Assembly (NCBI RefSeq): GCF_932294415.1
Contig: NC_065535.1
Coordinates: 12,928,282 to 12,992,281, forward strand
Length of the DNA stretch: 64,000 bases
Reading direction: 5' to 3'
From: Quercus robur
Lineage: Eukaryota > Streptophyta > Magnoliopsida > Fagales > Fagaceae
Made by a program: the position numbers and the translations under genes. This document shows, piece by piece, positions 43,731 to 55,399 of this stretch (the stretch's first letter is position 1; every line of letters begins with the position of its first letter). A model generated the notes under the pieces. The model was not told where the DNA came from. It made no database searches and saw nothing but the letters and a program-made list of their open reading frames with translations.

Positions 43731-44912
43731 AGAGAAGTTGAGAAAAACTCAAATTAGAATTCCAATTTTGCGCTATGTGTCCTAAATTATTTATTCTTAA
43801 AGAGTTTTATTTCTTAATTTTAGAATCAAACGTGAGACCACATCATAAATATTCATTTAAGTGAGTTATTAAGTAGAAAAATCAAAGAGTCTAGAATAAA
43901 TGAATCATAAAAAAAAATTAAAAAAAAAAGTGTTTCACAATAATTTTAATGGACATTTTACATTTTATACCTAATAATATCCTTACAAAATTTTTGAAAG
44001 AGTTAACAAAATATAAAAATGATTATCAACAGTATTTAAATTATATATATATATATGAATTATATTGTGCATCTTATTATATATTTTTAAATGTATTAAT
44101 ACATATGTATGAGGTTACAAACTAATTAAGAGTAATGATTGTCCCACACTGTCTACCGCATAGATTTTAATTAAAATTATGATATCATGTTTTCAAAACT
44201 TGTTTCACTATTTCACAATTAAAAGTTAAAACTAAATTCGCATTTTAAAACACGATTTCAAAGGCGGTAGGCAATTAGATATATGCAACAATAATTAACC
44301 TTCCATAAATATCTTGATTACCTCTGCGCTTCGCCGCATGGTTACCAACTATTGGCTTATAAAAAGTATGTCTGCCTCGGACCACTTGAATATCTTCTCA
44401 CATAACATTCTCTTCACGTTTCTTGACTCCATTTCTTAGCCATCTTGGAAGAACGTTGACTTCACCAAAATTAGTTGTACTCAAACGTCTGCTTGATGGC
44501 CACTCAATATTTAAAAAGAAAGTAATTTGGCGAGTTAGATAGAATTCCTCAGTCAAATATTCAAACTAAGGAAATGTACCAATTACCAAAGTTGAAAAAC
44601 ATTCAAACTAAGGAAAGCAACATCCGTGTAGCCTACAATCTATCTTCCACATTGTTTTCTTTTTCTTTTTCTTCTTCTAAATGATATACAGAACTTTTTT
44701 GTGATTTGTTTATAATTTTGTACAAGTCACTTCCAATTGCAACTTTTCTTCCTTGTATTATTTTCAAAGCGAATTCATGAATGGAACAGTAGAGGTAGGC
44801 GCTAGTATCATATAGTTCTTGAATTGTGACATGCATAAACTTTAAGGGGTTACTTATCCCCCGTAGAATACTGCGAAGTCAACAAATTAATAAGGGTTTG
44901 ATCAAAGTAGAA
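42301..44912. other. Intergenic region between VPS35 and the kinase
   Basis: VPS35 3' untranslated sequence, then AT-rich DNA. No coding frame has family resemblance; several open frames of 60-108 codons overlap on both strands. A TATAAAA word lies at about 44358 on the plus strand, a possible but unproven core promoter for the kinase gene. Confidence 0.5.
43692..43729. repeat. TA microsatellite
   Basis: An uninterrupted TA dinucleotide run of nearly 40 bases, likely polymorphic in length. Confidence 0.9.
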
Positions 44913-47900
44913 ATGATGATAAAGAAGAAAAATAAAGCAAGAAAATGGGACAGAAAGAAGCAGTTCTTATGTGGAAATTTAATGAACAACCATGGTGTTG
45001 AATGTTTAAGCTCTGCACTAGTACAACCTGCAAAACTAGCACGCTATTTGGTTGTGAATTATGATCTTTTACCAGGTATTATTTGCATATCTATCTTACA
45101 CCAAAAGCTTATTAACTGAGTTGGTTTTTTTTTTTTTTTTTTTGAATTACTACAACTAACACTCTACTTTCTAGATCATCTGAAATTTTGCAAAGGCTTT
45201 GATACAGCTAAAAAGGTTTGGCTTTCTCATCAGTTTGTCATGCTTCTTCTTCATCTTCTTTTTCTGAAAAGAAAAATACATATATAAATTCAAACACTAC
45301 TTGAATTTCAGATTAATTTCGATGGTGCAAGAACACAAAAAAGTTCATCTAAAAACGTTTTAAAGAGGGTGAGAAAGCACTCTGCGGCTAAGACAGTGAT
45401 TTTGAGAACAAAACGAGAAAGTGCTTCCCTGTAAGTTGACCTATAAACTCTCAAACATTGAAGTATATTGTGAATTTTGTTCCTAAGTCCTAACTATGCG
45501 TTGTGTATTTAGGAGCTGGGTTTCGTATGCCAAATATTGCGCCAATCTGGCAGTCCACAGGGGAAAGCCTATGTTTGAAAGGCCTTCTGTTGACCAACCA
45601 AGAGGTTTGAACTATATTCATATGAAAAACTCCTTTGATTGTATGAAAAAGAATCTGAACTCTCTCAGTTTTGCAGGTTTGGAGTCAGATTTGAGGCCTG
45701 ATTTTTATTTCAGTGAAAGCCATGGTACCTTAAGACGTGCAGGTGCACCAGCAATTGTAAAAGCTAAATCTCATGCATTTCGGAAATCTGAATTCGTAAT
45801 AAGAGATGGTAACGGGGCCTCCAAAATCAGCAATTCTAGCCTTAATCATCATTACAAGAAGGAAGCTAATTTGAGCTTACCTCTTCTCCCAATGAAGTTA
45901 CCAGAATCAACACTTGGTTGGCCACTTCTCAAGAAAACTGTACCCATGAGTCACAAAGCTCTGAGAAAATCTCAAGCTAGGAAGATGTCTGTAGTTCAAT
46001 GGGCAATGAACCTACCTCATCGATCCATGCCTTTAAGTTTGCAGGACCAGGTTGGTTTGCATTTAAGTAAAACCGATATGTCTTTTGATAGAAAGGCTAT
46101 CAAATATTCCTATAAGGAGAGAGAGAATGAGGAAGGAACTAGGCCCCAATTGATTCAGGCCTCTGAATTTGAAACAGTTCATGGTAGCAAAAGAACAGAA
46201 GAGAACTTTGGACTTGTTTGTGAAAACAAAATGGAGGTCCCTTCAAGTTCAGCTTCTGTCCATATAAAAGAACCTCCACAATCAAAGCCTGGTTGGCCTC
46301 TTCTTCGGATTGCAGCTTCTGCAAATGTAAATTCTTCTAGAGATTTTAAAGCTAGAAAAATGTCTGTTGTTCAATGGGTAATGAGCCTGCCTAAACGATC
46401 AATTTCAGTATCTCCACAAAAAAAGACTAGTTTTGTTTCTAATAAAACTGAAAGTCCTATTGAAAGAGAGAGTAGTTGTTCTTGGGATTTAAATAGTGAG
46501 AATGGTTCAACAGCATCAGGAAAGCTACTCAAGGAGTTGGAGCTTCTCATTAGAACAAACTTATCTGGCTATAGGTGGTTTAGCCACAAGGAGTTAAATA
46601 ATGCTACTTCTCATTTCTCCTCAGGTTAAATCTTTTTTCCTCTTGGGCATATAAGGCTTTGTTGGTTGAGGCAAAATTCTTTCAACATAGTTCTCTATCT
46701 AAATATTTTGTTTTTTGACAGAAAATCTTATTGGAGAGGGAGGGTGTAGCAATGTATACAAAGGATATCTTCCCAGTGGCAGAACAGTGGCAGTAAAGAT
46801 ACTAAAATCATATAAGGAAGCTGGGAATGACTTCTACTCAGAAATGGATATCATCTCCACATTAAAGCACAAGCACATTACATCTCTTATTGGTGTATGT
46901 GTCGAAGATAGCTATCTTATCTCTGTCTATGACTTCTTTCCCTTAGGGAGTTTAGAGGAACGCTTACATGGTAATCTTCTATGACTTGCAAGGTAATTTG
47001 CTTCACTTAAGAAGTTCCATTAAAGTCACTTATGTGCATTTTGAATCTGCAATGCAGGTCAAAGTAACAGATCTGTATTGTCATGGGAAGTGAGGTTTAA
47101 AGTGGCAGTTGCAGTTGCAGAGGCTGTAAATTACCTGCACAATGAATGTTCTCGGCCAGTTATTCACAGAGATATAAAATCTTCAAACATTCTCCTCTCC
47201 AATGAGTTTCAGCCACAGGTATGCTTTCATTTGTATTGTTCTTTAAAGTACAACAACAACCGCAATCAGGTCTTGGTCCCAAAATTTTGAGATCAGCTAT
47301 AGATCCTCAATAGACTTCAGGGTCGATCACATTTATTATTTTCCACCTTTCTTTTTTATGGAAGTAACTTCTATAAAAATTCCCGCTCTAAGCCACAAGA
47401 ATTATATAGACTTTTCAGCTCTGTCCAAGTTCAGGAAGAAAAGATGTACTTCAAAATAGAAAGCTACTAGGAGCAATTTCACATTTTCACAAATTTTGAT
47501 AAATGTAGAGATTAAAATCTTCAATCCAACTAACAAAGTTATAGGAATAGTTTTCTTAGTTGCTTTTGAGATGTCTATAAGTTCAACATTCATGCTGATG
47601 CAGGTTTAATTTAATTTCTTGAATGCAGTTATCTGATTTCGGGCTTGCTGTATGGGGACCCACAGATTCAACTCATGTGATTCATAGTGATGTGGTAGGG
47701 ACTTTTGGATATATTTCTCCAGAATATTTCATGCGTGGAAGGGTCAGTGATAAGATAGATGTATACTCCTTTGGTGTGGTTCTTCTTGAGCTGTTATCAG
47801 GAAGAAGGCCAATTGGTTCTGAGACCCTGAAAGGACAAAAGAGTTTGGTCAAGTGGGTAAGAACTTTATTCTTTACGTACTTTCATCCATACTAGGGTTT

Positions 47901-48754
47901 TTTTTTTTTTTTTTTTCTCTATAGCTGTGTAATCAAATTGCATTCATCTAGGCAAAACCATTACTAGAGAGTGAGAATCTTAAAGCACTGTTGGATCCAA
48001 AGTTAAATGGGAACTTCGATGTTGATCAGATGCATAGAATGTTCTTGGCAGCAAGCCTATGTGTTCGCCAGTCAGCTCGGCGTCGTCCAAAAATAAGTCA
48101 GGTACTAAAATACAATTATATGGTTGTTAGAATTGATATTTTTTTTAAGGGTCAGAATGAAGTTACATGTAACTATTTCTTAATGTTACAACCCTAAACA
48201 CGATTTCATACTAATTTTGTCAAAATGAAGATGAGATGACAATCAACACCATGTTGTTGGCTTCAAATGGCTAATTGAATTTCATTACTTCTGCTGTTAC
48301 TTCAAAGCTTTGTCTCATTACTTTGGACATTAAGATTATTTTCCCTTAAAAGATTTCCTACAAGGTTGTTTTTCAAACGGACTTTTAAAGCTAGTAGCAA
48401 ACATGTTGACCTTCGAGTTTTGTTTCAATTTGTTGAGGTTCTCTTTGATATTGATTGACATTTAACTAGCTGACACTTGTGTGGTCCCTGGTCCAGATAC
48501 TAAAGCTATTAACAGGAGAGAAGGATGCGTATAATTGTGTCAGTTCCAATGTTATTGATTTCAAAGAAATAGAAAATCAAGATGATGATGACATTTTTCC
48601 AGAATTTTATTGCAACCAACAATACATGGGCTCCACTTTGCTTAAAACAGAATGCAACAGCGGCTCACTAAGCAGTAGTGATATGTCTATACATAGTGCA
48701 GAAAAGACCCGACACTTCATGTTGAAGGACTACTTGAAAGAACGGCAAGACTGA
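44913..48754 (+). CDS. Receptor-like cytoplasmic kinase with partial USP domain (RLCK class VI type)
   Basis: Exons: 44913..45075, 45175..45215, 45312..45430, 45513..46624, 46722..46970, 47058..47218, 47629..47856, 47952..48101, 48497..48754; 826 aa. Residues about 40-120 fit the C-terminal half of a universal stress protein domain ([34 protein letters not shown]). The start is the first in-frame ATG; no upstream exon for the USP N-terminal half was found, so the 5' end is uncertain. A low-complexity middle carries GWPLL and ARKMSVVQW motifs twice (about residues 243/265 and 368/390). The kinase domain (about 479-760) has GEGGCSNV, Lys504 in [14 protein letters not shown] (about 598), DFG (618) and SPE in place of APE (about 645), so it should be active. 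There is no signal peptide or membrane segment. Relatives of the At1g77280 type support the family; the substrate is unknown. Confidence 0.88.
47249..47335 (-). repeat. SINE-like tail fragment in a kinase intron
   Basis: Plus-strand ACAACAACAACCGCAATCAG, then TTTGAGATCAGCTATAGATCC and GGGTCGATCACATTTATTA is the inverse of an Au-SINE-like 3' end, as at 22858. It lies within intron 6 of the kinase gene and does not disturb splice sites. Confidence 0.4.
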
Positions 48755-49481
48755 TCATCATCATCATCAATGATTGATGCCATGAAACTTAGAAGTTCAC
48801 AAATGGAGGAGAGCTCAGTACCATACATACTGTGTATAGAAAAGGAAGGTCCTATACTAAGCAATTATCATTGCCGGTGGAAGTTTAGTGTAAAGTGAGA
48901 GTGTTCTTGTTAATATTGTATTTTATTTGGCAAACCGAATGAGGGGTTTAAGTATCACAGGGAAGATGAGAGGGATTTTGCAGAATGCAGAGTTTCGGTA
49001 TACATGTACACTCAAATTTATTATCACAGAGCTTTCCCTACATTTTGTTTTTTTGATGAATTCCCTACAATCAAGAGAGAGTGTGTGAGGAAGGCAAACA
49101 ATTTCAGTTTTTTGTTTTTGAGAATCATTGAAGATTGCAATTAGAACAGTTATTATAATTTAAAACGTACATTCTTTCATCTGTTAATTTAAACATTGGT
49201 TTGGGTAGTCATTGAGGAGCTGAGCTGATGACAAAATTTTGACATTTTGGATGCACGCTACAAATATATTAAAGATTAATGGCTGTAACTGACTCATTCA
49301 AATTGAAAATTTGATACAATTTCCAATCCTCAACAATGGGGCTTACAAATTACAATGTGCTTTAGGTGCTCTTCGCAAAACTACTAAGCACCGTACATAT
49401 TCTCAAAAATTTCTGGCTAGCGCTCACTGCTCAAAACAACTTTATGTACAAACCGCAAGTGTCAAAAAAAAATTCAAAAAT
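48755..49481. other. Spacer between convergent genes
   Basis: Only about 730 bp separates the kinase stop codon from the stop codon of the minus-strand gene. It must hold both 3' untranslated regions. No feature beyond short AT-rich stretches is seen. Confidence 0.6.
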
Positions 49482-52400
49482 TCAAAATGGAATTGTGTAA
49501 GGTAACGCATGTATTTCAGCCTCGGGTAAGTAATGGGCATGTGGCCACGAAGTGGGACATCTGCAACTCGAAACATCATTCCCAGCTTTCAATATTTTAG
49601 ACCCATTTGTATCTGCCTGCTTCTTCCCAAGGAGCCAATCTTCATCACCAAAATCATCTCCCTGGTAATGAGGCGGAGGCAGAACCCAGTTCTCAAATAA
49701 AGTTTTATACGCTGATTCCTTCCTCTGAATCTTTTTTTCATGTGATGTTAGTTCAGTCCTCCTTGGCACTGTGCAGGGCACTTCTTTTTCTGGGTTTGGC
49801 GTTCTTTCAATCTTCATTGGCACAGGGGCCGGCACTACTTTTTCTGGGTTTGGCGTTCTTTCAATCTTCATTGGCACAGGGCCAGCCGTTGTCTCAATCT
49901 TCCTTGGCACAACTTTTTCTGGTTTTGGTTTTGTTTCAATCTTCTTTGGTACAGGGCCAGGCACTACTTTTTCTGGGTTTGGTGTTGTTTCAATCTTCCT
50001 TGGCAAAACTTTTTCTGGTTTTGGTTTTGTTTCAATCTTCATTGGCACAGGGCCAGGCACTACTTTTTCTGGGTTTGGTGTTGTTTCAATCTTCCTTGGC
50101 AAAACTTTTTCTGGTTTTGGTTTTGTTTCAATCTTCATTGGCACAGAGCCGGGCACTACTTTTTCTGGGTTTGGTGTTGTTTCAATCTTCCTTAGCACAG
50201 GGCCGGGCACTACCTTTTTTGGCCCATGAGTAAGCTCCTTGGCAAGTATATTTTTAGTTGAATTGATAGAACGGTCCTTTTCTTGACTCCGTACATCAAC
50301 AATTCCATTCTTCTGTTGAGCAGGGGTAGATCCATTCTTCTGTTGAGCAGGAGAATCTACCCTTCCAGAAGTAGAGCACAGCTGCTTGTTGCTTCGCGAT
50401 GCATCAAGTTCTTTGTGCTTTTTCAATGGCAACCGTAACCGAAGAATGGTTCCTGTTTGAATCAAAAAATTAAATGATATTTTAGTATATGCAAAAGACT
50501 TTTTTTTGTGTGCAGAAGTTAGAGAAATCCAACTGACAGTTGCATCCCCAAATGACAGGTTAAACTTAAAACTCACCATGACTGGAGATGTCACTAGATG
50601 GTGAGGTTTCCCTCTTCCTCTTGTTGCTTTTCTGAGTGCTGTCAGATAAGTAGCTAACATTTGGAGAACAGACTGCCTGCCCATGTTCTTCAGTAAGGCC
50701 ACTTCTTTCCAGTTGCTCAGTCTCATCTTCAATTGGCTTTTGAAGATTGCCACCACATGACTCTGCTTTACTTTGCACTGATTGGTCATACTTCTTATCA
50801 TTGAGCTTTATTGCTGTTTTGACATCACCAATATCGGAGAGTTTCTCATTCTCTTTCCGTGCTTTCCTTTTTTCCTTCTTTTCCTTCTTCTCCCTCTTCT
50901 TCTCTTTCTTAGATTCTGTTTTGTCCTTCTCCGTTTTATTTTGGAGCTATATACAGCACCAGAATAGCAATTTTAAAAACAGAGGGCTAGGAAGTAGGAA
51001 CACCCAAAAGAGGCAAGCACAGCCAAGCTAATGAAATGGTTACATTTCAGTGCTAAATGAGAAATTCTTCTTTTTTTAATTTTCAAAAACACACAAGCAC
51101 GGCATTAAATAAGTACCCATAGAGTACCATTCTTCAAGGTTACCATTCTCATTTGGAAAATGCAACACTTGGTAACAAGAAATCATATTTCTACTACTTG
51201 TGAACTCAACCATATTGTCAGGCAGTTGTTGACAAAAGGCATTTAATCAAAACCAAAGTCATGCAAACCTCCACTTCAAGACATGGTCAGAACCAATACA
51301 ACATAAACTACACTATTTGGAATCAAATCATTAATCATACAGAAAATGCATTTACAACCCAAATGGTAAGGTCAAAAGATATAAAACCACTCTAAAGTTC
51401 AGTTAGTAACACAATATCTCTCAGGTGTAAAGTCGACATATAAACTACACATCACATCCTAACCAATCAAAAAATACCAGATCATTGTACATGTTAATTG
51501 CAGCTGTTCAGTATAATGTTTATCCAAAATCACAGGGTTTTCACAATGATCAGCATCATCATCACTTGGCTACACAGGATGGTAACATGTATATGAAGAT
51601 ACATGTGAGATGATTTAATGTGATTGGTTAAAAAGTAGACATGTTGACCTTATAACCTGAGAAGGTAGAGATTTGTGTTACAAACTAACTTCAGAGAGAT
51701 TTTATGTTTTAAGACCCAACCACAATGAGGGTAAGATTTATTTTCCTCTTATAAAAACCCTATGACAATAACACCAAACACAAACAGGCATGAATAAACG
51801 ATCAAGATCGAAAAATATGCACACATCAAGGCACTAATCAAATGGTAATAAGACCAAACAAATGAATGGGTAAGCCAAATGCTAAAGTACACCCTCTTTT
51901 CTTAGGAACTAACTCATCTACCGGATGGGATCGAGCATCTTTCCTCATATTCTCTCAAACTAACTCGTGAACAATCAAGTTTACTTTCCATTGAGAACTC
52001 CAATTCCAACCATAATAAACTGTAATCAAATCTGACAATCCAAAACACTCCTCCATGCCGCGAATTACATCACAATGGTTGTTCATTCATCGACTGACTT
52101 TCTCGTTTTCAATCCATACAAGGTAACCTTCATAGGACAACATATTCCTTTCTCTCATTCCCACTTTCGCCTTATAACACTCTCTCCTTAACCTTATTTG
52201 TATGGATATATACATGGGTTCTGGTCTTGTCTCCTCTCCTCAAATTGAACTTTACAGGATACAACTAAAAACTAAAACTACATAGACACCAAGATTTGTT
52301 TGTACAAACTCCAAAGATCAAATCCTCCAAACCCCACTTCTTGTAAGACCAAAAAACCTCAGTTAAATCATAAACCTAAATTCTATTGCCTTAAGCAAAA

Positions 52401-52760
52401 CCCTAACCCTAAAAGTTCCTAGTATCCAAACCAACAAATACATAACTTGGTTACTGTCATTCTCCAACTAAAAAACCTTACACTTATACCCAAACACTCC
52501 TTAAAAAAAATACTAAATTAAAGAACTATTGAGCACAAATCTCATGATTCAAGATCAGATTTCGCAAAATCAAACATTCGTATAAATCTTTAATTTTTAA
52601 TTTATTTATTTCTAATTTTTCAAAAACAATCAGAGAGAGAGAGCAGTAGTTGAGCATAAACGCAAAACCAAGATTTTGCTCAACAAACCTTAATCGATTC
52701 GATCAACACCGCCTCGTTCCTCACAAACCCTGGTGGTGGGTAAGGGTAACACCGAGACAT
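49482..52760 (-). CDS. Uncharacterised Lys-rich plant protein with PEK repeat array
   Basis: Minus-strand exons: 52760..52689, 50946..50577, 50452..49482; GT-AG introns; 470 aa. It begins MSRCYPYPPPGFVRNE, a start shared by a plant family usually annotated only as lysine-rich or 'myb-like protein X'. A highly charged Lys/Glu segment (about residues 25-70, KKEKKREKKEKKEKRKARK) suggests a nuclear or nucleolar protein, an inference. Then come SNKRKRETSPSSD (nuclear-localisation-like), ILRLRLPLKKHKELD, and an array of about ten K-I-E-x-x-P-x-P-E-K units. The C-terminus YKTLFENWVLPPPHYQGDDF then DEDWLL is conserved-looking. No enzyme motif is seen. The first intron is 1.7 kb. Plus-strand open frames across the array are shadows. 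Confidence 0.82.
49765..50222 (-). repeat. Coding minisatellite: 54-bp and 96-bp units
   Basis: The array encodes units of KIETTPNPEKVVPGPVPM (18 residues) alternating with KIETKPKPEKVLPR (14 residues). Two nearly identical 96-bp double units lie at about 49968-50159, and single diverged 54-bp units lie on either side. All unit lengths are multiples of three, so the frame is kept. Confidence 0.9.
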
Positions 52761-54236
52761 CTTATTCGAATTTTTCGCAACAATCAATCCCCAAAAAAGA
52801 TTTGAGCGGTAAATCGATTCGATATTTTTCTCGATCTAAACGTTAATCGGGTTTAGATCGAAGGAGATCTGAAACCCTAAAAGGAAGAGGAAGCTTCTCT
52901 CTCTCTCTCTCTCTCTAGGCGGCTCACCCAAGCAAGAGATGAAGAAATAGACGATTTACGCGTAATGTCCTTTCTAGGGTGAATAGAGGGGTCTTTATAT
53001 AGAGCCAGATTCAGCGACTTCCGAGTCGGTTCCTATTTCCCATTATGCCCTTGGTGGAAATCTCCTAGATCTCTACTTTTTTGTGAGTTTGTTGCGGCCC
53101 TTTTTGGGTATTTTGTTTCTTACTCCTAATTCTACACGCAATGCGATAACCGACCCACGCCCAATGAGTCGCGTTTTTCGCACGCTCCAATGGGAATAGA
53201 GTGCTTAAATAAGTTGAAAATCGAGTGGGCCGCGGCCCAGTTGTTATGAGATTTTCCCGAACGAAATAAGCCACACAAAAAAGTGGGACCTGTCACTCAT
53301 GCTTTTGCACTCCACCACTCGACCCCCGTGGTTCTTAGACCACTTTTACTTTTTTTTTTTTTTTTTTTTTTAATAGGACGTGGTTCTTAGACCACTTGAT
53401 TGATAAATTTGGTTTGTGGAAATTTTGTTAATCAATTTTTGTCACCGAATATAAATGATTAAGGATCTATTTGGATACTGTTTATTTGTTAAAAATTAAA
53501 AATTTATTGTTGAAAATATTATAGTAAAATAATTTTAAAGATATGAATAATGTCATAGGACCTAAAAATGCATTAGTATGAGCGTTTTTGCGTTTTTGAC
53601 TAGATCGTGAACAGTGCCATGAGACCTAGCCCAAAATGCAAACATTGGATTGCACGTTGAAAACGTGCGATCCAAACGCACGCTAAGTTGCAATTTCTTA
53701 CTTGAAGTTTTAGGTAATTTTGATTTTATCCTTTTAAGTGCTTGCATAATATACAAATTATCACATTTTAACTACCAATTCTAAAATTCACTTACATCAT
53801 ATTATGTAAAATTGTGTGAAAATACATATATATTTTTTACTATAATCATCCAAAATGAATAGTGCTAGTGTAATTTTATTATTCATTTTGCATTTAGCTT
53901 TTTATTCTTTTTTTACATATTTTGATAATGAAAAAAGAGAATGGATGATGATTGTTATGTGTAAAAAAAAGAGAAACAATTACAAAAATCAAGAAAAATT
54001 TATATTTTAATGAAATATAGTGCAAGATATAAAATATGGTGTAGGGTATTCTGAAAAATAAGTATATAAAATAGAAAAAATAAATTTGTATGCCACAATA
54101 GACATAAATTTTATATGAACTAATGTGAATGCTCCAGTATTGCATATCATTTAGATACAAGTTCTTCGTCCATGCATTGTGATGAGGTGTCCATTTCATT
54201 TTACTATCATTATGAACAAATATCATCCATATTACA
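52761..54236. other. 5' leader and upstream region of the minus-strand gene, then intergenic DNA
   Basis: About 52761-52990 is likely the leader and proximal promoter, read on the minus strand. It contains a 21-bp CT/GA run at 52896..52916 and an AAACCCTAA word at about 52872. Beyond 53100 the sequence is AT-rich and carries the MITE at 53462..53683. No further gene is supported. Confidence 0.5.
53462..53683. mobile_element. MITE, copy 1 of the GTTTGGAT family
   Basis: The left end is AGGATCTATTTGGATAC and the right end GATCCAAACGCACGC, preceded by TTA and followed by TAA. The interior shares blocks with the copy at 58541..58813: ATTATAGTAAAATAATTTTAAAG, then ATAGGACC, then GTGAACAGTGC. It is non-coding. 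Confidence 0.7.
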
Positions 54237-54855
54237 TAGTGGACAGCTCAACCATTAGGACATTTAGGCAATGGCCTAAGGCTCCCAAACGGAACAAGGC
54301 CCCCTAAAATATAACATACTATATTTCATTGTCTTATAATATTGCACAAAAAAAAAAAACAAAAAAAATAGGGTCTTTCACTTAGGGGGAAAAACATATT
54401 TTATTAGCTAATAGAATGTTTTGTTTATCTAGCTTATGATATAAAAATTTTAATTAAGGCCCAAAAAATTAATAAATAAAAATCATTTTTTTAAATATTA
54501 CACTCTTTTCGAATGTTCAACATTTTATTATTACATTTTACTATTTTTTCAATAGTTTAAGAACGTACAAATTTTCAATCTTCCAAAAATTGTATTATTC
54601 CTATTTCTCTTTATCAAAATTAATATTATAGTTAATAGTTTTCGAGGCAAATTTATTTTTGAAATCCCAAGGCAAATTTATTTCTGAAATCCATTATTTA
54701 ATAATCAAAGTTCAACATTGCCAAAAGAGATAATGGTCATCTAAAATATTATATTTATTTTGATATTGATTGTTTCAATATTGTTAGAATTAAAAGTTTT
54801 AAAATGCGTCTTGTAGGGGTATTAGGCCCAAGAGTTCATTATCTATTAGTATATT

Positions 54856-55252
54856 CTTGTTATGAACCTCGTGATTCCTAATGGAGATTGATGGGAATTA
54901 TAGGAAAATTGATGGAAATTGTAAGGAAATTGACTTAATTCGAGGTAGTCACCCTCCAGAGAGAAATAGAGAGATTAAAAGAGAGAGAGAGAGATGCACT
55001 AATGCACTAAGAAAATGGTTTATTCTTCATTGATATCTAATGTTGAATTACAATTATGTATTTATATGAGATTAGCTCTAATCTCATTGGTCCACATGGC
55101 TCAAGATAATTGGCTAATTAATTCAACATGTGCTCTATGAATTAGACCACATGTTAAATGAGCTACATGTGCTCACATCCTAACTAACTCATCCTAATCT
55201 CAACTAACTACCTAACTAAAGGGATTACAACAATTATTTTATATTCCTAACA
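54856..55252 (-). repeat. 3' LTR of the 2.2-kb element
   Basis: On the minus strand it starts TGTTAGGAATAT and ends CATAACAAG, directly followed by target duplication AATAT (plus strand ATATT, 54851..54855). Confidence 0.85.
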
Positions 55253-55267
55253 TTTCCCTCCCCTTAA
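55253..55267 (-). other. Polypurine tract
   Basis: The minus strand reads TTAAGGGGAGGGAAA immediately before the TGTTAGG start of the 3' LTR, the standard place for plus-strand priming. Confidence 0.75.
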
Positions 55268-55399
55268 AAACACCTTGCCCACAAAGGTGTTGTTATTGAG
55301 TGACACCTTCATGAGGGGAAACCAACCACTAATCCAATACGCTAAAGCATCTTGACTGTTGAACTCATCAAATATTTCCAAACAATTAATCACAACCCA

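Noticed and set aside
49607-50233. Two long plus-strand open frames (Leu/Phe-rich and Gly/Thr/Phe-rich repeats)
   Set aside because: They are antisense shadows of the in-frame P/E/K repeat of the minus-strand gene; unit lengths divisible by three keep all frames open.
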